A DNA stretch of 64,000 nucleotides from Streptomyces mobaraensis NBRC 13819 = DSM 40847 (GTDB lineage: Bacteria; Actinomycetota; Actinomycetes; Streptomycetales; Streptomycetaceae), in contig NZ_CP072827.1 of assembly GCF_017916255.1 (NCBI RefSeq), positions 3,162,001 through 3,226,000 of the forward strand, given 5' to 3'. Of this stretch, positions 51,120-59,439 are shown one piece after another. The position numbers and the translations under genes were made by a program. Positions within the stretch are counted from its first letter, which is position 1. Every line of letters starts with the position of its first letter. A model generated the notes under the pieces. It was given only the letters and a program-made list of their open reading frames with translations. It ran no database searches and was not told where the DNA came from.

Positions 51120-51977
51120 TCACAGAAACTCCGCGTGCGCGTCCAGCGCCCGCAGCACCTCCCCCTCGCCCGCCGCCGGCAGTCCCACCACGACCTCCTC
51201 GATGCCCAGCTCGGCGAGGTGGGCGAGCTTGCCCGCCGACGGGTGGACGGCGTACGGGACCACGGCCGGTTCGCCGGGCCGGCCCGCGTCCGCCCACGCC
51301 TGGCGCAGCCGGGGCAGCGCCTCGCGCAGCCCGCCGCCTCCGATGGGCAGCCAGCCGTCGGCGTACTCCGCGACGGCCGCGAACAGCCCGGGACCGGCGG
51401 CGCCGCCGATCAGCGTCCGGGGCCCGACGAGCGGGGGCGCCCCCACCCGCTGACGCGGCGGCAGCAGCGGCTTGGGGTACGCCCAGCTCGCCCGTACGGA
51501 CCCGAACTCGCCCTCGTACGCCGTCGGTTCCTCGGCCCACAGCGCCCGCATCAGCGCCATCCGGTCCCGGACCAGCCGGCGCCGCGTCGCCCACTCGACG
51601 CCGTGGTCGGCGGCCTCCTCGACGTTCCAGCCGTAGCCGATGCCGAGGGTGAACCGGCCGCCGCTGAGGTGGTCCAGGGTGGCGGCCTGCTTGGCGAGGA
51701 CGACGGGGTCGTGCTGCGCGACGAGGGCGACGCCCGTCCCCACGGCGATCCGGTGGGTGACGGCGGCGGCCTGGGCCAGCGCGACGAACGGGTCGTGAGC
51801 CCGCCCGTACTCGCGCGGCAGCGAACCGCCCATGGGCGAGGGCGTCGTCCGCTCGACCGGGATGTGGGTGTGCTGGGGCAGGTAGAGACCCGAGAAGCCG
51901 CGTTGTTCGAGCTCTCGGGCGAGCCGGACCGGGGTGATCGTCTCGTCCGTGAGGAAGACCGTGGTCGCGATCCGCAT
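51120..51977 (-). CDS. LLM-class F420-dependent oxidoreductase
   Basis: A 285-residue luciferase-like monooxygenase family protein. The family motifs [37 protein letters not shown] and the C-terminal [11 protein letters not shown] are present. The start [12 protein letters not shown] (ATG 51977) is supported by the conserved first strand. It should reduce or oxidise an unknown substrate with F420H2. Proximity to fbiC supports F420 use. Members of this class are numerous, so the substrate cannot be guessed. Confidence 0.9.
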   Translation of the reverse strand: MRIATTVFLTDETITPVRLARELEQRGFSGLYLPQHTHIPVERTTPSPMGGSLPREYGRAHDPFVALAQAAAVTHRIAVGTGVALVAQHDPVVLAKQAATLDHLSGGRFTLGIGYGWNVEEAADHGVEWATRRRLVRDRMALMRALWAEEPTAYEGEFGSVRASWAYPKPLLPPRQRVGAPPLVGPRTLIGGAAGPGLFAAVAEYADGWLPIGGGGLREALPRLRQAWADAGRPGEPAVVPYAVHPSAGKLAHLAELGIEEVVVGLPAAGEGEVLRALDAHAEFL

Positions 51978-52209
51978 GCGGGGGAACCTCCGTCTGTCGC
52001 CTGTACCCACGGTAATCCCTGGGGAGCCGCCCGTGACCCATGTCGAACGGGCGACACACGACCGTCATCCGCCGTCCGTCGCACCGCCCGTTCCGCGGGA
52101 CGCGCGGGTGGCGTAGAACGGTGGGATCCGGTCCGCGGAAGGGGCGGGCCCGGGGGCGGGGCGCGCGAGGACGGCACGGCACGAGACGGCGACGGCGCTG
52201 GAGGTCCGG

Positions 52210-53733
52210 GTGGAGCGGCGGGTGGGGCGACGGGGTGTCCTGAAACTGACGGCTGTCGCGGGAGCGGCGGGTGCCTCTAGGCTCGACGGTGTGACGTTCG
52301 CTCACGCCGCCGGCGCACCGGCGCCCGGCGGCAGCGGCACGACGGAGACGCGCAGGGTGACCGGCAGGCTGCCGGCCGGCGCGCCCGACTTCCGCTACCT
52401 CCCCGTGGAAGTGCCGCGCGGCGTCCGCGAGATCGCGGTCTCCTACAGCTACGACCGGCCGTCCGTCCCGCCCGGCGTGCCGGGCAACGCCTGCGACATC
52501 GGCGTCTTCGACGAGCGCGGCACCGGCCCCGACGGCTTCCGGGGCTGGTCGGGCGGCGCCCGTACGGAGTTCGCGATCAGCGCCGAACGGGCCACGCCCG
52601 GCTATCTGCCCGGTCCCGTCCGGCCCGGCACCTGGCACGTCGTCCTCGGCCCGTACACAGTGGCGCCGGCGGGGATGGCGTACGAGGTGACCGTGACCCT
52701 CCGGTACGGCCCGCCGGGGACCACGCCGAAGCCGGTGTACCCGCCGCGGCGGGCGAAGGGCCGCGGCCGGGCCTGGTACCGCGGCGACGGGCACCTGCAC
52801 AGCGTCCACTCGGACGGCCTGCGCACCCCGGCCGACATCGCGGCGGCGGCGCGCGCCGCCGGGCTCGACTGGATCGTCACCACCGAGCACAACACCACCT
52901 CGGGCCACGCCGCCTGGCAGGGTCTCTGGGGCGACGACCTGCTGGTCCTCACCGGTGAGGAGGTCACCACCCGCAACGGCCACGTCCTGGCCCTGGGCAC
53001 CGACCCCGGCACGTTCGTCGACTGGCGCTACCGCGTCCGGGACGACGCGTTCGGCCGGCACGCGCGGGCGATCCGGCGCGCCGGCGGCCTGGTCGTCCCG
53101 GCGCACCCGTACGGCACGTGCGTCGGCTGCTCGTGGAAGTTCGGCTACGAGCACGCGGACGCCGTGGAGGTGTGGAACGGCCCGTTCACGCCGGACGACG
53201 AGATGGCCGTCGCCACCTGGGACGCCCTGCTCGCCACCGCGGCCCGGGAGGGCGGCCGGTGGCTGCCCGCCATGGGGAACAGCGACGCCCACCGCGAACC
53301 GCAGACCGTCGGCCTCCCCCAGACGGTCGTCCTCGCCGACGAGCTGTCCCACGACGCCGTGCTGGCGGGCATCCGGGCGGGGCGGAGCTGGATCGCCGAG
53401 TCCTCGGCGATCGGCCTCTCCTTCGCCGCCACGACCGGCGGCGGCGCCCACGCGGGCATCGGCGGCCGGCTGCCGGCGGACCCCGGCACCGAGGTGGCGG
53501 TCCGCCTCACGGTCACCGGCGCGCCCGCCGGATGCACGGCGGCGTTGGTGACGGACCAGGGCACGGTGCTGTCCGTACCGCTCCCGGCGGACGGCCGGGT
53601 GGAGTGGCGGACGACGCCGGCGCGGTCCGCGTACGTACGGGCGGAGGTCCGCCGGCCGGGGACGGTCCCGGGGCTGCCCGGGGCGATGGCGGCGCTGACG
53701 AATCCGGTGTTCCTGGGGCGAGTTGAGCACTGA
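52210..53733 (+). CDS. Tat-exported PHP-domain (CehA/McbA-like) metallohydrolase
   Basis: A 507-residue exported hydrolase. The N-terminus GRRGVLKLTAVAGAAG is a Tat-type signal. A beta-rich domain (about 50-180) precedes the PHP domain with metal-binding GDGH195-x-H197-SVHSDG, VTTEHN, VVPAHPYG and N357-S-D359-A-H361. CehA/McbA-like proteins hydrolyse phosphodiesters or carbamates such as carbaryl; the natural substrate is unknown. GTG 52210 follows GGAGG at a good distance. A CCCCGG-CTCA-CCGGGG hairpin (53775-53790) follows it. Confidence 0.9.
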   Translation: MERRVGRRGVLKLTAVAGAAGASRLDGVTFAHAAGAPAPGGSGTTETRRVTGRLPAGAPDFRYLPVEVPRGVREIAVSYSYDRPSVPPGVPGNACDIGVFDERGTGPDGFRGWSGGARTEFAISAERATPGYLPGPVRPGTWHVVLGPYTVAPAGMAYEVTVTLRYGPPGTTPKPVYPPRRAKGRGRAWYRGDGHLHSVHSDGLRTPADIAAAARAAGLDWIVTTEHNTTSGHAAWQGLWGDDLLVLTGEEVTTRNGHVLALGTDPGTFVDWRYRVRDDAFGRHARAIRRAGGLVVPAHPYGTCVGCSWKFGYEHADAVEVWNGPFTPDDEMAVATWDALLATAAREGGRWLPAMGNSDAHREPQTVGLPQTVVLADELSHDAVLAGIRAGRSWIAESSAIGLSFAATTGGGAHAGIGGRLPADPGTEVAVRLTVTGAPAGCTAALVTDQGTVLSVPLPADGRVEWRTTPARSAYVRAEVRRPGTVPGLPGAMAALTNPVFLGRVEH

Positions 53734-53774
53734 GGGACGGAGGGGTGGGCCGTTCGGGGCTCCGGGCCCCTGAG

Positions 53775-53790
53775 CCCCGGCTCACCGGGG
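53775..53790 (+). terminator. Short hairpin after the PHP hydrolase gene
   Basis: CCCCGG and CCGGGG pair around a CTCA loop, 42 bp after the stop codon, with no U-run. Probably a weak terminator. Confidence 0.4.
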
Positions 53791-53986
53791 GTGATTACCG
53801 TCCGCGTCCAACGCGCTTGGCCTGCACCGGCGTCGCATCCGCCCCACAGGTCAAGCGGAATCCCTCCCGTATCCCTCGGCCGGGTGGGAACGGCGTGTTA
53901 GCGTGCACGCCACGTCAAGCACGCGGCGTCGTTCACCCGTTTTCCGGAAGAGGCGGCTCCGTGCCGTGCTCAACGAAGGGGGATCG

Positions 53987-54757
53987 GTGAACGGCGACCC
54001 GTTCGCGGACTTGCACCAGGCCCGGGAGCACATCCTGGGCATCCAACGGCTGATGTCGGACATGCGGGAACAGGTGCCGCGGGAGGCCGGCGGCAGCGAC
54101 CCCCAAGGCGCCGTCAGCGTACGGCTCGCCGCCGGCGGACTGCCCGAGCGTGTCACCGTCGTCACGGACTGGCAGCGGCGGCAGGCGCCCGAGGCCCTGG
54201 ACGCCGCCGTCACCGCCGCCTACGAATCCGCGCTGCGGGAGCGGCTGGAAGGCTGGTCGCGGTCGTTGGAAGGGACGGACTGGGAGCGCCGGGCCGAACG
54301 GCTGGACGCCGACTCGCCGTTCACGGCCGGCGCCACCGGGCGCGAAGCGGAATCCGCCGGGGCGCGGCCCGCGCCGCCGGAGCCACCGGAGCTCGACCTC
54401 CGGTACGTCCTCCCGCGCCGCCTCGACGAGGTGGCCGAGGAGATGCTGTCCCTGTTCGACCTGGATGCCATCGCCGGGCCGGCCGCGGCCGAGCCCGAGA
54501 CGTTCACCGGCAAGTCGGCGGGCGGACAGGTGGCCGTCACCGTGGCCCAGGGATCGATGGTCTCCTGTTCGGTGAACCCCGCGTGGGCGGACGGCCGGTC
54601 CGCCGTGCGACTGAACCAGGCCCTCGCCGAGGCCCTGGCCGACGCCCGCGACCGCCTCGCCGCCGGCGCCTCGCGGGGGCCGTCCGCGCACCAACTGGAC
54701 GGCCTGTTCAAGGAGGCCATGGCGATCCTCGCCGATCCGGCGCGGTTCGCCGACTGA
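53987..54757 (+). CDS. YbaB/EbfC-like DNA-binding family protein of a T7SS-like locus
   Basis: A 256-residue protein with two YbaB/EbfC-like segments: residues about 5-95 (LHQAREHILGIQRLMSDMREQV, VSVRLAAGGLPERVTV) and about 165-250 (SAGGQVAVTVAQGSMVSCSVNPAWADG, LNQALAEALADARDRL). In actinomycetes such proteins commonly precede WXG100-like secretion substrates (EspG/EspC context). GTG 53987 follows AAGGGGGA; an in-frame GTG lies 21 bp upstream. It starts a four-gene set on the plus strand. Its function is inferred from context; nucleoid binding is the family proposal. Confidence 0.78.
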   Translation: MNGDPFADLHQAREHILGIQRLMSDMREQVPREAGGSDPQGAVSVRLAAGGLPERVTVVTDWQRRQAPEALDAAVTAAYESALRERLEGWSRSLEGTDWERRAERLDADSPFTAGATGREAESAGARPAPPEPPELDLRYVLPRRLDEVAEEMLSLFDLDAIAGPAAAEPETFTGKSAGGQVAVTVAQGSMVSCSVNPAWADGRSAVRLNQALAEALADARDRLAAGASRGPSAHQLDGLFKEAMAILADPARFAD

Positions 54758-54873
54758 GCCGGCCGGGTCGGCTGAGCCGACCGAACCGACGGAGCCGGCC
54801 GAAGCGGTCGAACCGGCTGACCGAGCCGCGCCGGCGCACCGAGCCGGCCGAACACCACCGGAGGCAACAGCCC

Positions 54874-55179
54874 ATGGGCGACCCCGATCTCAAGGTCATC
54901 ACCGACGGCATCCGCACCGACGCTCGGATGTGGGACAAGCAGAGCGCCACGCTCGGCGGCATCCACAACACCGTGGAGGGCCTGCGCATGACCCGCCTGG
55001 AGGCCGGCCTGTTCCAGCTCCTCGTGTCCGCCTACACGGACGCGGTGGACCAGATCTCCTCCCGGACCTCCGAGGGCCGGGACCGCACGAAGGAGGTCGC
55101 GGACGCGCTGGCGGTCAACGCCCGCGCGTACGACGACCACGAGGTGGACACGACGAAGAGCGTCTCCAAGGCGTACTGA
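54874..55179 (+). CDS. WXG100/EspC-like small secretion substrate
   Basis: A 101-residue all-helical protein (MGDPDLKVITDGIRTDARMW... then AGLFQLLVSAYTDAV and RTKEVADALAVNARAYDDHE). Size, charge and two long amphipathic helices match EspC/DUF2580-type substrates of type VII secretion, with a Y-x3-D/E-like signal (YDDHE) at the end of the second helix. CCGGAGG lies 10 nt before the ATG. It lies between the YbaB-like gene and the larger WXG-like gene. Confidence 0.75.
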   Translation: MGDPDLKVITDGIRTDARMWDKQSATLGGIHNTVEGLRMTRLEAGLFQLLVSAYTDAVDQISSRTSEGRDRTKEVADALAVNARAYDDHEVDTTKSVSKAY

Positions 55180-55261
55180 TCCACGGCACGGGCACAGGCA
55201 CGGCGCAGGCGCAGGCGCAGGCACAGCGCAGTACAGCAGGCACGGCACAACAGGGGGAATC

Positions 55262-55996
55262 GTGGCATTCAACGCCGCGCAGTACACGGCCACCATCGAC
55301 AAGCTGAACTCCGGGCTCACCAACCTGACGACGAAGCTCAACCAGGTGGGCCCGAAGGCGGAGTCCACCGCCAACAAGTGGTACGTGCCCGAGGTCATCG
55401 GCAAGGCGCTGATCTGGTGCGCCAACAAGCTGATCGAACTGGGCAAGTGGATCCTGAACAAGATCGGCGAACTCCTCAAGGGCGCCGCCGTCCCGGTCAC
55501 CGCCTTCAAGGACGCCTACACCTGGCAGCACGACGTGCGCGGGCACGCCACCGACGTGGCCGGCAACGTCGCCGCCGACGCGCTCCGGGCCCCCAAGCAG
55601 TGGAAGGGCGACGGCGCGACCGCCTACACCGCGGCCGTGAAGCTCCAGCCCACGGCGGCGACGCAGATCGCGACCAGCGCCGACAAGATCGCCACGGCGC
55701 TCACCCTCTGCGCCGTCGCGGGCCTCGCCTTCTACGTGGCCCTCGGGGTCATCCTGGTGAAGTTCATCGCCGCCATCATCGCGGCCATCGCGGCGCTCGG
55801 CTCGGTGGTGTTCTCGGCGGCCGGCGCGGCCATCATCGTGGAGGAGGCCGGCGTCAACACCGCCCTCATCATCACCGCCGTCACCACGCTCGTCGCCGCA
55901 CTCGGCGCCCAGGCCCAGCAGATGACGGCCGTGGAGGGCGAAGCGAAGGACAACCGGGCGTTCCCGGGCGGCCAGTGGCCGGTGGCGACGGCCTGA
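55262..55996 (+). CDS. WXG100-like protein with C-terminal membrane segments
   Basis: A 244-residue protein. An N-terminal helical WXG-like part (residues 1-130) is followed by a W-containing turn (PKQWKGDGATAY) and two or three hydrophobic helices (ALTLCAVAGLAFYVALGVILVKFIAAIIAAIAALGSVVF and ALIITAVTTLVAALGAQ). This layout occurs in actinobacterial proteins encoded beside EspC-like genes and may form the membrane part of a secreted pair. GTG start with GGGGG upstream. No ESX ATPase or EccB-E genes are present in the window, so secretion would depend on machinery elsewhere. Confidence 0.75.
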   Translation: MAFNAAQYTATIDKLNSGLTNLTTKLNQVGPKAESTANKWYVPEVIGKALIWCANKLIELGKWILNKIGELLKGAAVPVTAFKDAYTWQHDVRGHATDVAGNVAADALRAPKQWKGDGATAYTAAVKLQPTAATQIATSADKIATALTLCAVAGLAFYVALGVILVKFIAAIIAAIAALGSVVFSAAGAAIIVEEAGVNTALIITAVTTLVAALGAQAQQMTAVEGEAKDNRAFPGGQWPVATA

Positions 55997-56010
55997 GAGG
56001 CGAGGATCCG

Positions 56011-56210
56011 GGGCGGCGTGAGCGGCAAGAACCCGGGGTGGCGGGAGCGGTCGGGGTCCCGGGCGGCGTGAGCGGTCGGGGCCCCGGGCAGCACGGGCGA
56101 CCGGGATCCCGGACAACATGACCAGCCAGGGTCCCGGGCAGCACGAGCGGCCACGATCCCGGGCAGCATGACCGACCGGGGTCCCAGACATCAGCGGCCC
56201 GGGTCCTGAC
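56011..56210. repeat. 25-bp tandem repeat array in an intergenic gap
   Basis: Seven copies at exact 25-bp steps (56011, 56036, 56061, 56086, 56111, 56136, 56161) plus a partial eighth. The consensus begins GGGCRGCRYGAGCG and ends GGGTCCC, so adjacent copies join as GGTCCCGGGC palindromes. The period is not a multiple of three and no frame looks coding. Confidence 0.93.
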
Positions 56211-56339
56211 CTGCCGGACACGGAGCCGCCAGGGCACGGGAGGCCGCTGCCCGAAGCCGCCGGTTCCAGAGCCACCACGTCCCGAAGCAACTGAGGCCGA
56301 ACCGCTAGGGTCCGGAGCCGCTAGGGTCCGATCGGCTGA

Positions 56340-56431
56340 GGTCGGACGGCCGCGTCGGTTGCGGTCGGACGGCCGCGTCGGTTGCGGTCGGATGACCGTG
56401 ACGGCTGCGGTCGGATGACCGCGACAGCCGC
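56340..56431. repeat. 23-bp tandem repeat array in the same gap
   Basis: Four copies at exact 23-bp steps (56340, 56363, 56386, 56409). The first two are identical and begin GGTCGGACGGCCGCG; the last two begin GGTCGGATGACCG. With the array above, nearly the whole 630-bp gap before the next gene is repetitive and non-coding. Confidence 0.9.
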
Positions 56432-56628
56432 GGACGGACGAGTCGCGACGACGTACGGGCGACGGCGTACGGGTCAGACGAGCCGCGACGGCCTACGGTC
56501 AGACGGACCGCGCCGGCCCACAGGCCGGACGAGCCCGGCTCCCCCGGGTCGGACGGACCGCGCCGGCACGTGGCCGGAAGCCCCGCAGCCGCCCCGAGCA
56601 GCACCGCGCCAAACAGGAGGCACTCCCC

Positions 56629-56967
56629 ATGCACCTTCCCCGCCTGGCCCTCTGGTGCGGCGCGGCCGTCGCCTTCGTCCTGGCCGTCGTCGCCTACGCG
56701 GCCCACGCCTTCTGGGCCCTCGCCCTCTGCGCCGCGCTCGGGACCGTCCTCGCCGGCACGGCGGAGGCGTACGCGGACCGCCGCAGACGGCGCGACTGGT
56801 ACACCCGCACCTTCGCCTCCTTCGACGAACTGCGCGCCGCCGTCGACGCCCCCGCCCTGCGCCGGATCCGCGACGAGCGGGGTGTGGCGGCGGCGGTCCG
56901 CGCGGTCCGGGGCACCTACCCGTCGCTTCCCCTGGCGGAGGCGGCACGGCTGGTCAAGACGCTGTGA
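56629..56967 (+). CDS. Small two-helix membrane protein
   Basis: A 112-residue protein. Two N-terminal membrane helices (LALWCGAAVAFVLAVVAYAA and ALALCAALGTVLAGTA) are followed by RRRRRD, so the C-terminal half is cytosolic. That half is helical with conserved-looking ELRAAVDAPALRRIRDERG and VRAVRGTYPSLPLAEAARLVK, a pattern resembling ribosomal L7/L12-like or small regulatory helices of actinobacterial T7SS neighbourhoods. Function unknown. It follows the repeat arrays and is convergent with the next gene. Confidence 0.75.
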   Translation: MHLPRLALWCGAAVAFVLAVVAYAAHAFWALALCAALGTVLAGTAEAYADRRRRRDWYTRTFASFDELRAAVDAPALRRIRDERGVAAAVRAVRGTYPSLPLAEAARLVKTL

Positions 56968-57003
56968 GCGCCGCCCTACAGGGTCCCCGCCTGGGAATCC
57001 CGT

Positions 57004-57240
57004 TCACCCCCTCCGGCCCAAGAGGACCAGGAAGCGCCACAGCCACAGCACGGCCATGGCGAGCGGCAGGGCGACGACGGGCACCGGCCAAGGCAGTGCG
57101 CCGAACGCCGCCAGGGCGCAGCAGGCCGGGAACACGATGAGGAGAAGCGGCAGCAACGGCACCAAGGCGAGGACGTGCGCGCCGACGCCTCCCTTCCGGA
57201 GGACGGCCTGACCACGGGCCCCGGCTACACGGCGGCTCAT
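57004..57240 (-). CDS. Small membrane protein cotranscribed with the MerR gene
   Basis: A 78-residue protein with two membrane helices (VLALVPLLPLLLIVFPACCALAAFGALP and VVALPLAMAVLWLWRFLVLL) and basic ends. It starts 4 bp after the MerR stop and uses ATG 57240. The MerR regulator may act on it, but no function is recognised. Too short to exclude as spurious, though hydrophobicity and spacing are convincing. Confidence 0.6.
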   Translation of the reverse strand: MSRRVAGARGQAVLRKGGVGAHVLALVPLLPLLLIVFPACCALAAFGALPWPVPVVALPLAMAVLWLWRFLVLLGRRG

Positions 57241-57244
57241 CCGG

Positions 57245-58198
57245 TCACCCCCGCCGGGCGGCGTCGAGGTAGGCGGAGAGGTCGCGCCAGCCGTCCGCCG
57301 GGGCGTCCGGGTCGCCGGACAGGGCGGCGGGGTCCTCGTCCCAGGCCCGCCGTACCCCCGCCGAGACCTCACGGTCGCCGCCGGTGAACAGCGTGCTCAG
57401 TTCGTCCATGCGGGCGGCCAGCCGCCGCGCCCGGGGGTCGGCGGGCGGCACCCCGTCCGCGCGCAGCCGTTCCGCGCGGCGGTAGAGCTCGGGCCACTCG
57501 ACCTCCAGCAAGTAGTGCGCGGCGGGACCGAGGGCGGCGGCGCGGGCGCTCAGGACGCCGATGCCGTCGGCGTCCAGGTGCCGCCGGAGCACCCGCTCGC
57601 CGTGGCCGGCGGCGCCGCCGGCCGCACGCAGGGCGTCGAGCAGCGGACCGATCGGGGCCGGGGACCGACCGGAGCCGCGCGCGTCCCCGGGGCCCCGCAC
57701 CTCCCCGGCCCCGTCCACCTCTCCGGGCCTGTCCGCCCCTCCGGACCCGCCCGCGTCCCCGGACCCGCCGGCGTCCCCAGCCTCCCCGGGTCCGTCCGCC
57801 TCCCCGGACCGGTTCACCGCCCCGGAGCCGCCCACCTCCCCGGCCCCGTCCAGCGCGTCCTGCAGCCGGACGAGCCGCCGCCGCAGGGTGCCGAGCCGCG
57901 CGAGCGACGCCTCCACCTCGGCCAGGTGGTCGCGGACGACGCGGGCGGGGTCGACGCCGGAGTCGAGGCAGAGGCCGATGGTCTCCAGGCTCAGTCCGAG
58001 GCCGCGCAGCGCGAGCACCTGGTAGAGCCGGACGACGTCCGCCTCCGTGTACTCGCGATGGCCGCCGGCGGTGCGCCGGGACGGACGGAGCAGCCCGATG
58101 CCGTCCCAGTGGTGGAGGGTGCGCACGGTCAGCCCGCTGGCCTCGGCCAGCGGACCCACGCGCCAGGTCGTGGAGGTCGTGGAAGGGGAAGCGATCAC
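57245..58198 (-). CDS. MerR family transcriptional regulator with a Gly/Pro-rich repeat linker
   Basis: A 317-residue regulator. The N-terminal MerR helix-turn-helix and wing are clear (WRVGPLAEASGLTVRTLHHWDGIGLLRPSRR, GHREYTEADVVRLYQVLALRGLGLSLETIG). A coiled coil (EVEASLARLGTLRRRLVRLQDAL) leads to an unusual low-complexity linker (about residues 125-185) of repeated GSGEADGPGEAGDAGG-type units, then a C-terminal TipAS-like helical domain (RRHLDADGIGVLS, EVEWPELYRRAERLRADG). GTG 58198 is preferred because an upstream GTG lies inside the operator. The ligand is unknown. Confidence 0.87.
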   Translation of the reverse strand: MIASPSTTSTTWRVGPLAEASGLTVRTLHHWDGIGLLRPSRRTAGGHREYTEADVVRLYQVLALRGLGLSLETIGLCLDSGVDPARVVRDHLAEVEASLARLGTLRRRLVRLQDALDGAGEVGGSGAVNRSGEADGPGEAGDAGGSGDAGGSGGADRPGEVDGAGEVRGPGDARGSGRSPAPIGPLLDALRAAGGAAGHGERVLRRHLDADGIGVLSARAAALGPAAHYLLEVEWPELYRRAERLRADGVPPADPRARRLAARMDELSTLFTGGDREVSAGVRRAWDEDPAALSGDPDAPADGWRDLSAYLDAARRG

Positions 58199-58235
58199 CA
58201 GCCCACCCTGCCTCCTCACGCGACGTGAGGTTCAA
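58198..58235 (-). promoter_or_regulatory. MerR-type autoregulated promoter, probably leaderless
   Basis: Read on the minus strand: a -35-like TTGAAC (58235-58230), a 19-bp spacer containing the palindrome CCTCACG-TCG-CGTGAGG (58230-58214), then a -10-like CAGGGT (58210-58205). Seven bases later lies GTG 58198. A 19-bp spacer with an internal operator is the MerR-family arrangement, and the expected transcription start coincides with the start codon. Confidence 0.6.
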
Positions 58236-58482
58236 GCCGCGCCGCCGAACGGCAGAGAGCGTGGCTGAGGCCCGGCCGGTCCCGTCCCTCCGTACGACGG
58301 GCGCGAGGTCCGGCGCCCGGAGCGCGGGAGGGGCGACGTCACCCGTCCGGCCCACATGGTTCGCCGCCCGCCACCGCGCGCGCCTACGTTCGTGAGGACG
58401 GACCGGGCGGGCCGGCCGGCCGACCGGGTATCCGAGGGCCGACGAACCGACGAACAAGGACCGACGAACCGAGGAGAGCGCC

Positions 58483-58845
58483 ATGGCCGGTCTCATGCGG
58501 AAGAGTTTCGACGCCCCGGAGGAGGTCCGGCCGTTCGAGGACGGCAAGGGGCGGCTGGAGCTGGTGAGCCTCAGCACCGGGCCGGTGGGCCGGGCGACGT
58601 TCGAGCCGGGGTGGCGTTGGTCGACGCACGTCGGCCCGATCGCCGGCACCGACAGCTGTCAGGCCGCGCACACGTCGTACGTCGTCTCGGGCCGGATCAG
58701 GGTCGTGATGGACGACGGGCAGGAGGAGGAGTTCGGCCCCGGCGACGTCATGTCCTGCCCGCCGGGGCACGACGCCTGGGTGGTGGGCGGCGAACCCTGC
58801 GTGGTCATCGACTGGCAGGGGTTCGCGGACTACGCGAAGCGGTGA
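58483..58845 (+). CDS. Cupin domain protein
   Basis: A 120-residue single-domain cupin. The double-stranded beta-helix strands are visible (RATFEPGWRWSTHVGP, HTSYVVSGRIRVVMDDGQEEEFGPGDVMSCPPGHDAWVVGGEP). The first His of the usual cupin motif is retained in STHVGP, and GHDAWV supplies the last one; the Glu ligand is uncertain. Such proteins act in stress response or sugar metabolism; function unknown. GAGGAG precedes the ATG by 6 nt. Divergent from the MerR gene across 284 bp and possibly controlled by it. Confidence 0.85.
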   Translation: MAGLMRKSFDAPEEVRPFEDGKGRLELVSLSTGPVGRATFEPGWRWSTHVGPIAGTDSCQAAHTSYVVSGRIRVVMDDGQEEEFGPGDVMSCPPGHDAWVVGGEPCVVIDWQGFADYAKR

Positions 58846-59439
58846 CGCGGGGCGGGTCGCTGAGCGGTGACGCAGGGCAGGGGCGCAGGGCGATGACCCA
58901 GCACGGTGACGCAGGGCAGTGACGCGGAGCGCCCCCTCAAAGCCCCCCCCACGCACCCCACCACACCCACCCACCCCCTGCGACTCTCGTCACCCTCCAC
59001 CCCCGCCTCCCCGAAGCATCCGACGGCGACATCCGGCCGCACACGCGCCCCGCGATATCCCCCGGAACCGCCCAACACCACCGACCGGACCGCCGGGCCC
59101 GCCCCCGCCGCACCCGCGTCGCGGCAGCACCGGGCCCGTCCCGTCGCCCGCCCGACGCCCTTGCCCGTACGGCAAGTTGAAGGTGACCTCCCCGTCGCAT
59201 CTCCCTGTTCACGTCGCCGCGGGCCCGCGCCCCACCCCCCGTACCGCCGGCCCCCGCGGCGGCCGCCCGGCGGACTCCGCGCCTCCGCCGGAGCGCCGCG
59301 CGGCCCCCGAAGTCCCCCCGCCGGAGCCCGTCCGCGGCGTTTGAAGGCCCTGTGGAGAGGGCCGGACCGGTGCTGACGCCGGGGCCCCGGACAGGGCAGA
59401 CTGGCCGGTGCCACCGAGCAGGACGAGCAGGGGGTCACG
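58846..59439. other. Intergenic region before the AfsR-like gene
   Basis: About 590 bp without a convincing gene. From 58850 to 58925 a GGTGACGCAGGGCAG-like motif recurs in tandem. A perfect 6-bp hairpin GGCCCT-GTGGAG-AGGGCC sits at 59346-59363, 80 bp before the regulator start. The rest is C-rich sequence. Confidence 0.5.

Noticed and set aside
56011..56210. CRISPR array
   Set aside because: The 25-bp units abut with no unique spacers and there are no cas genes; it is a plain tandem repeat.
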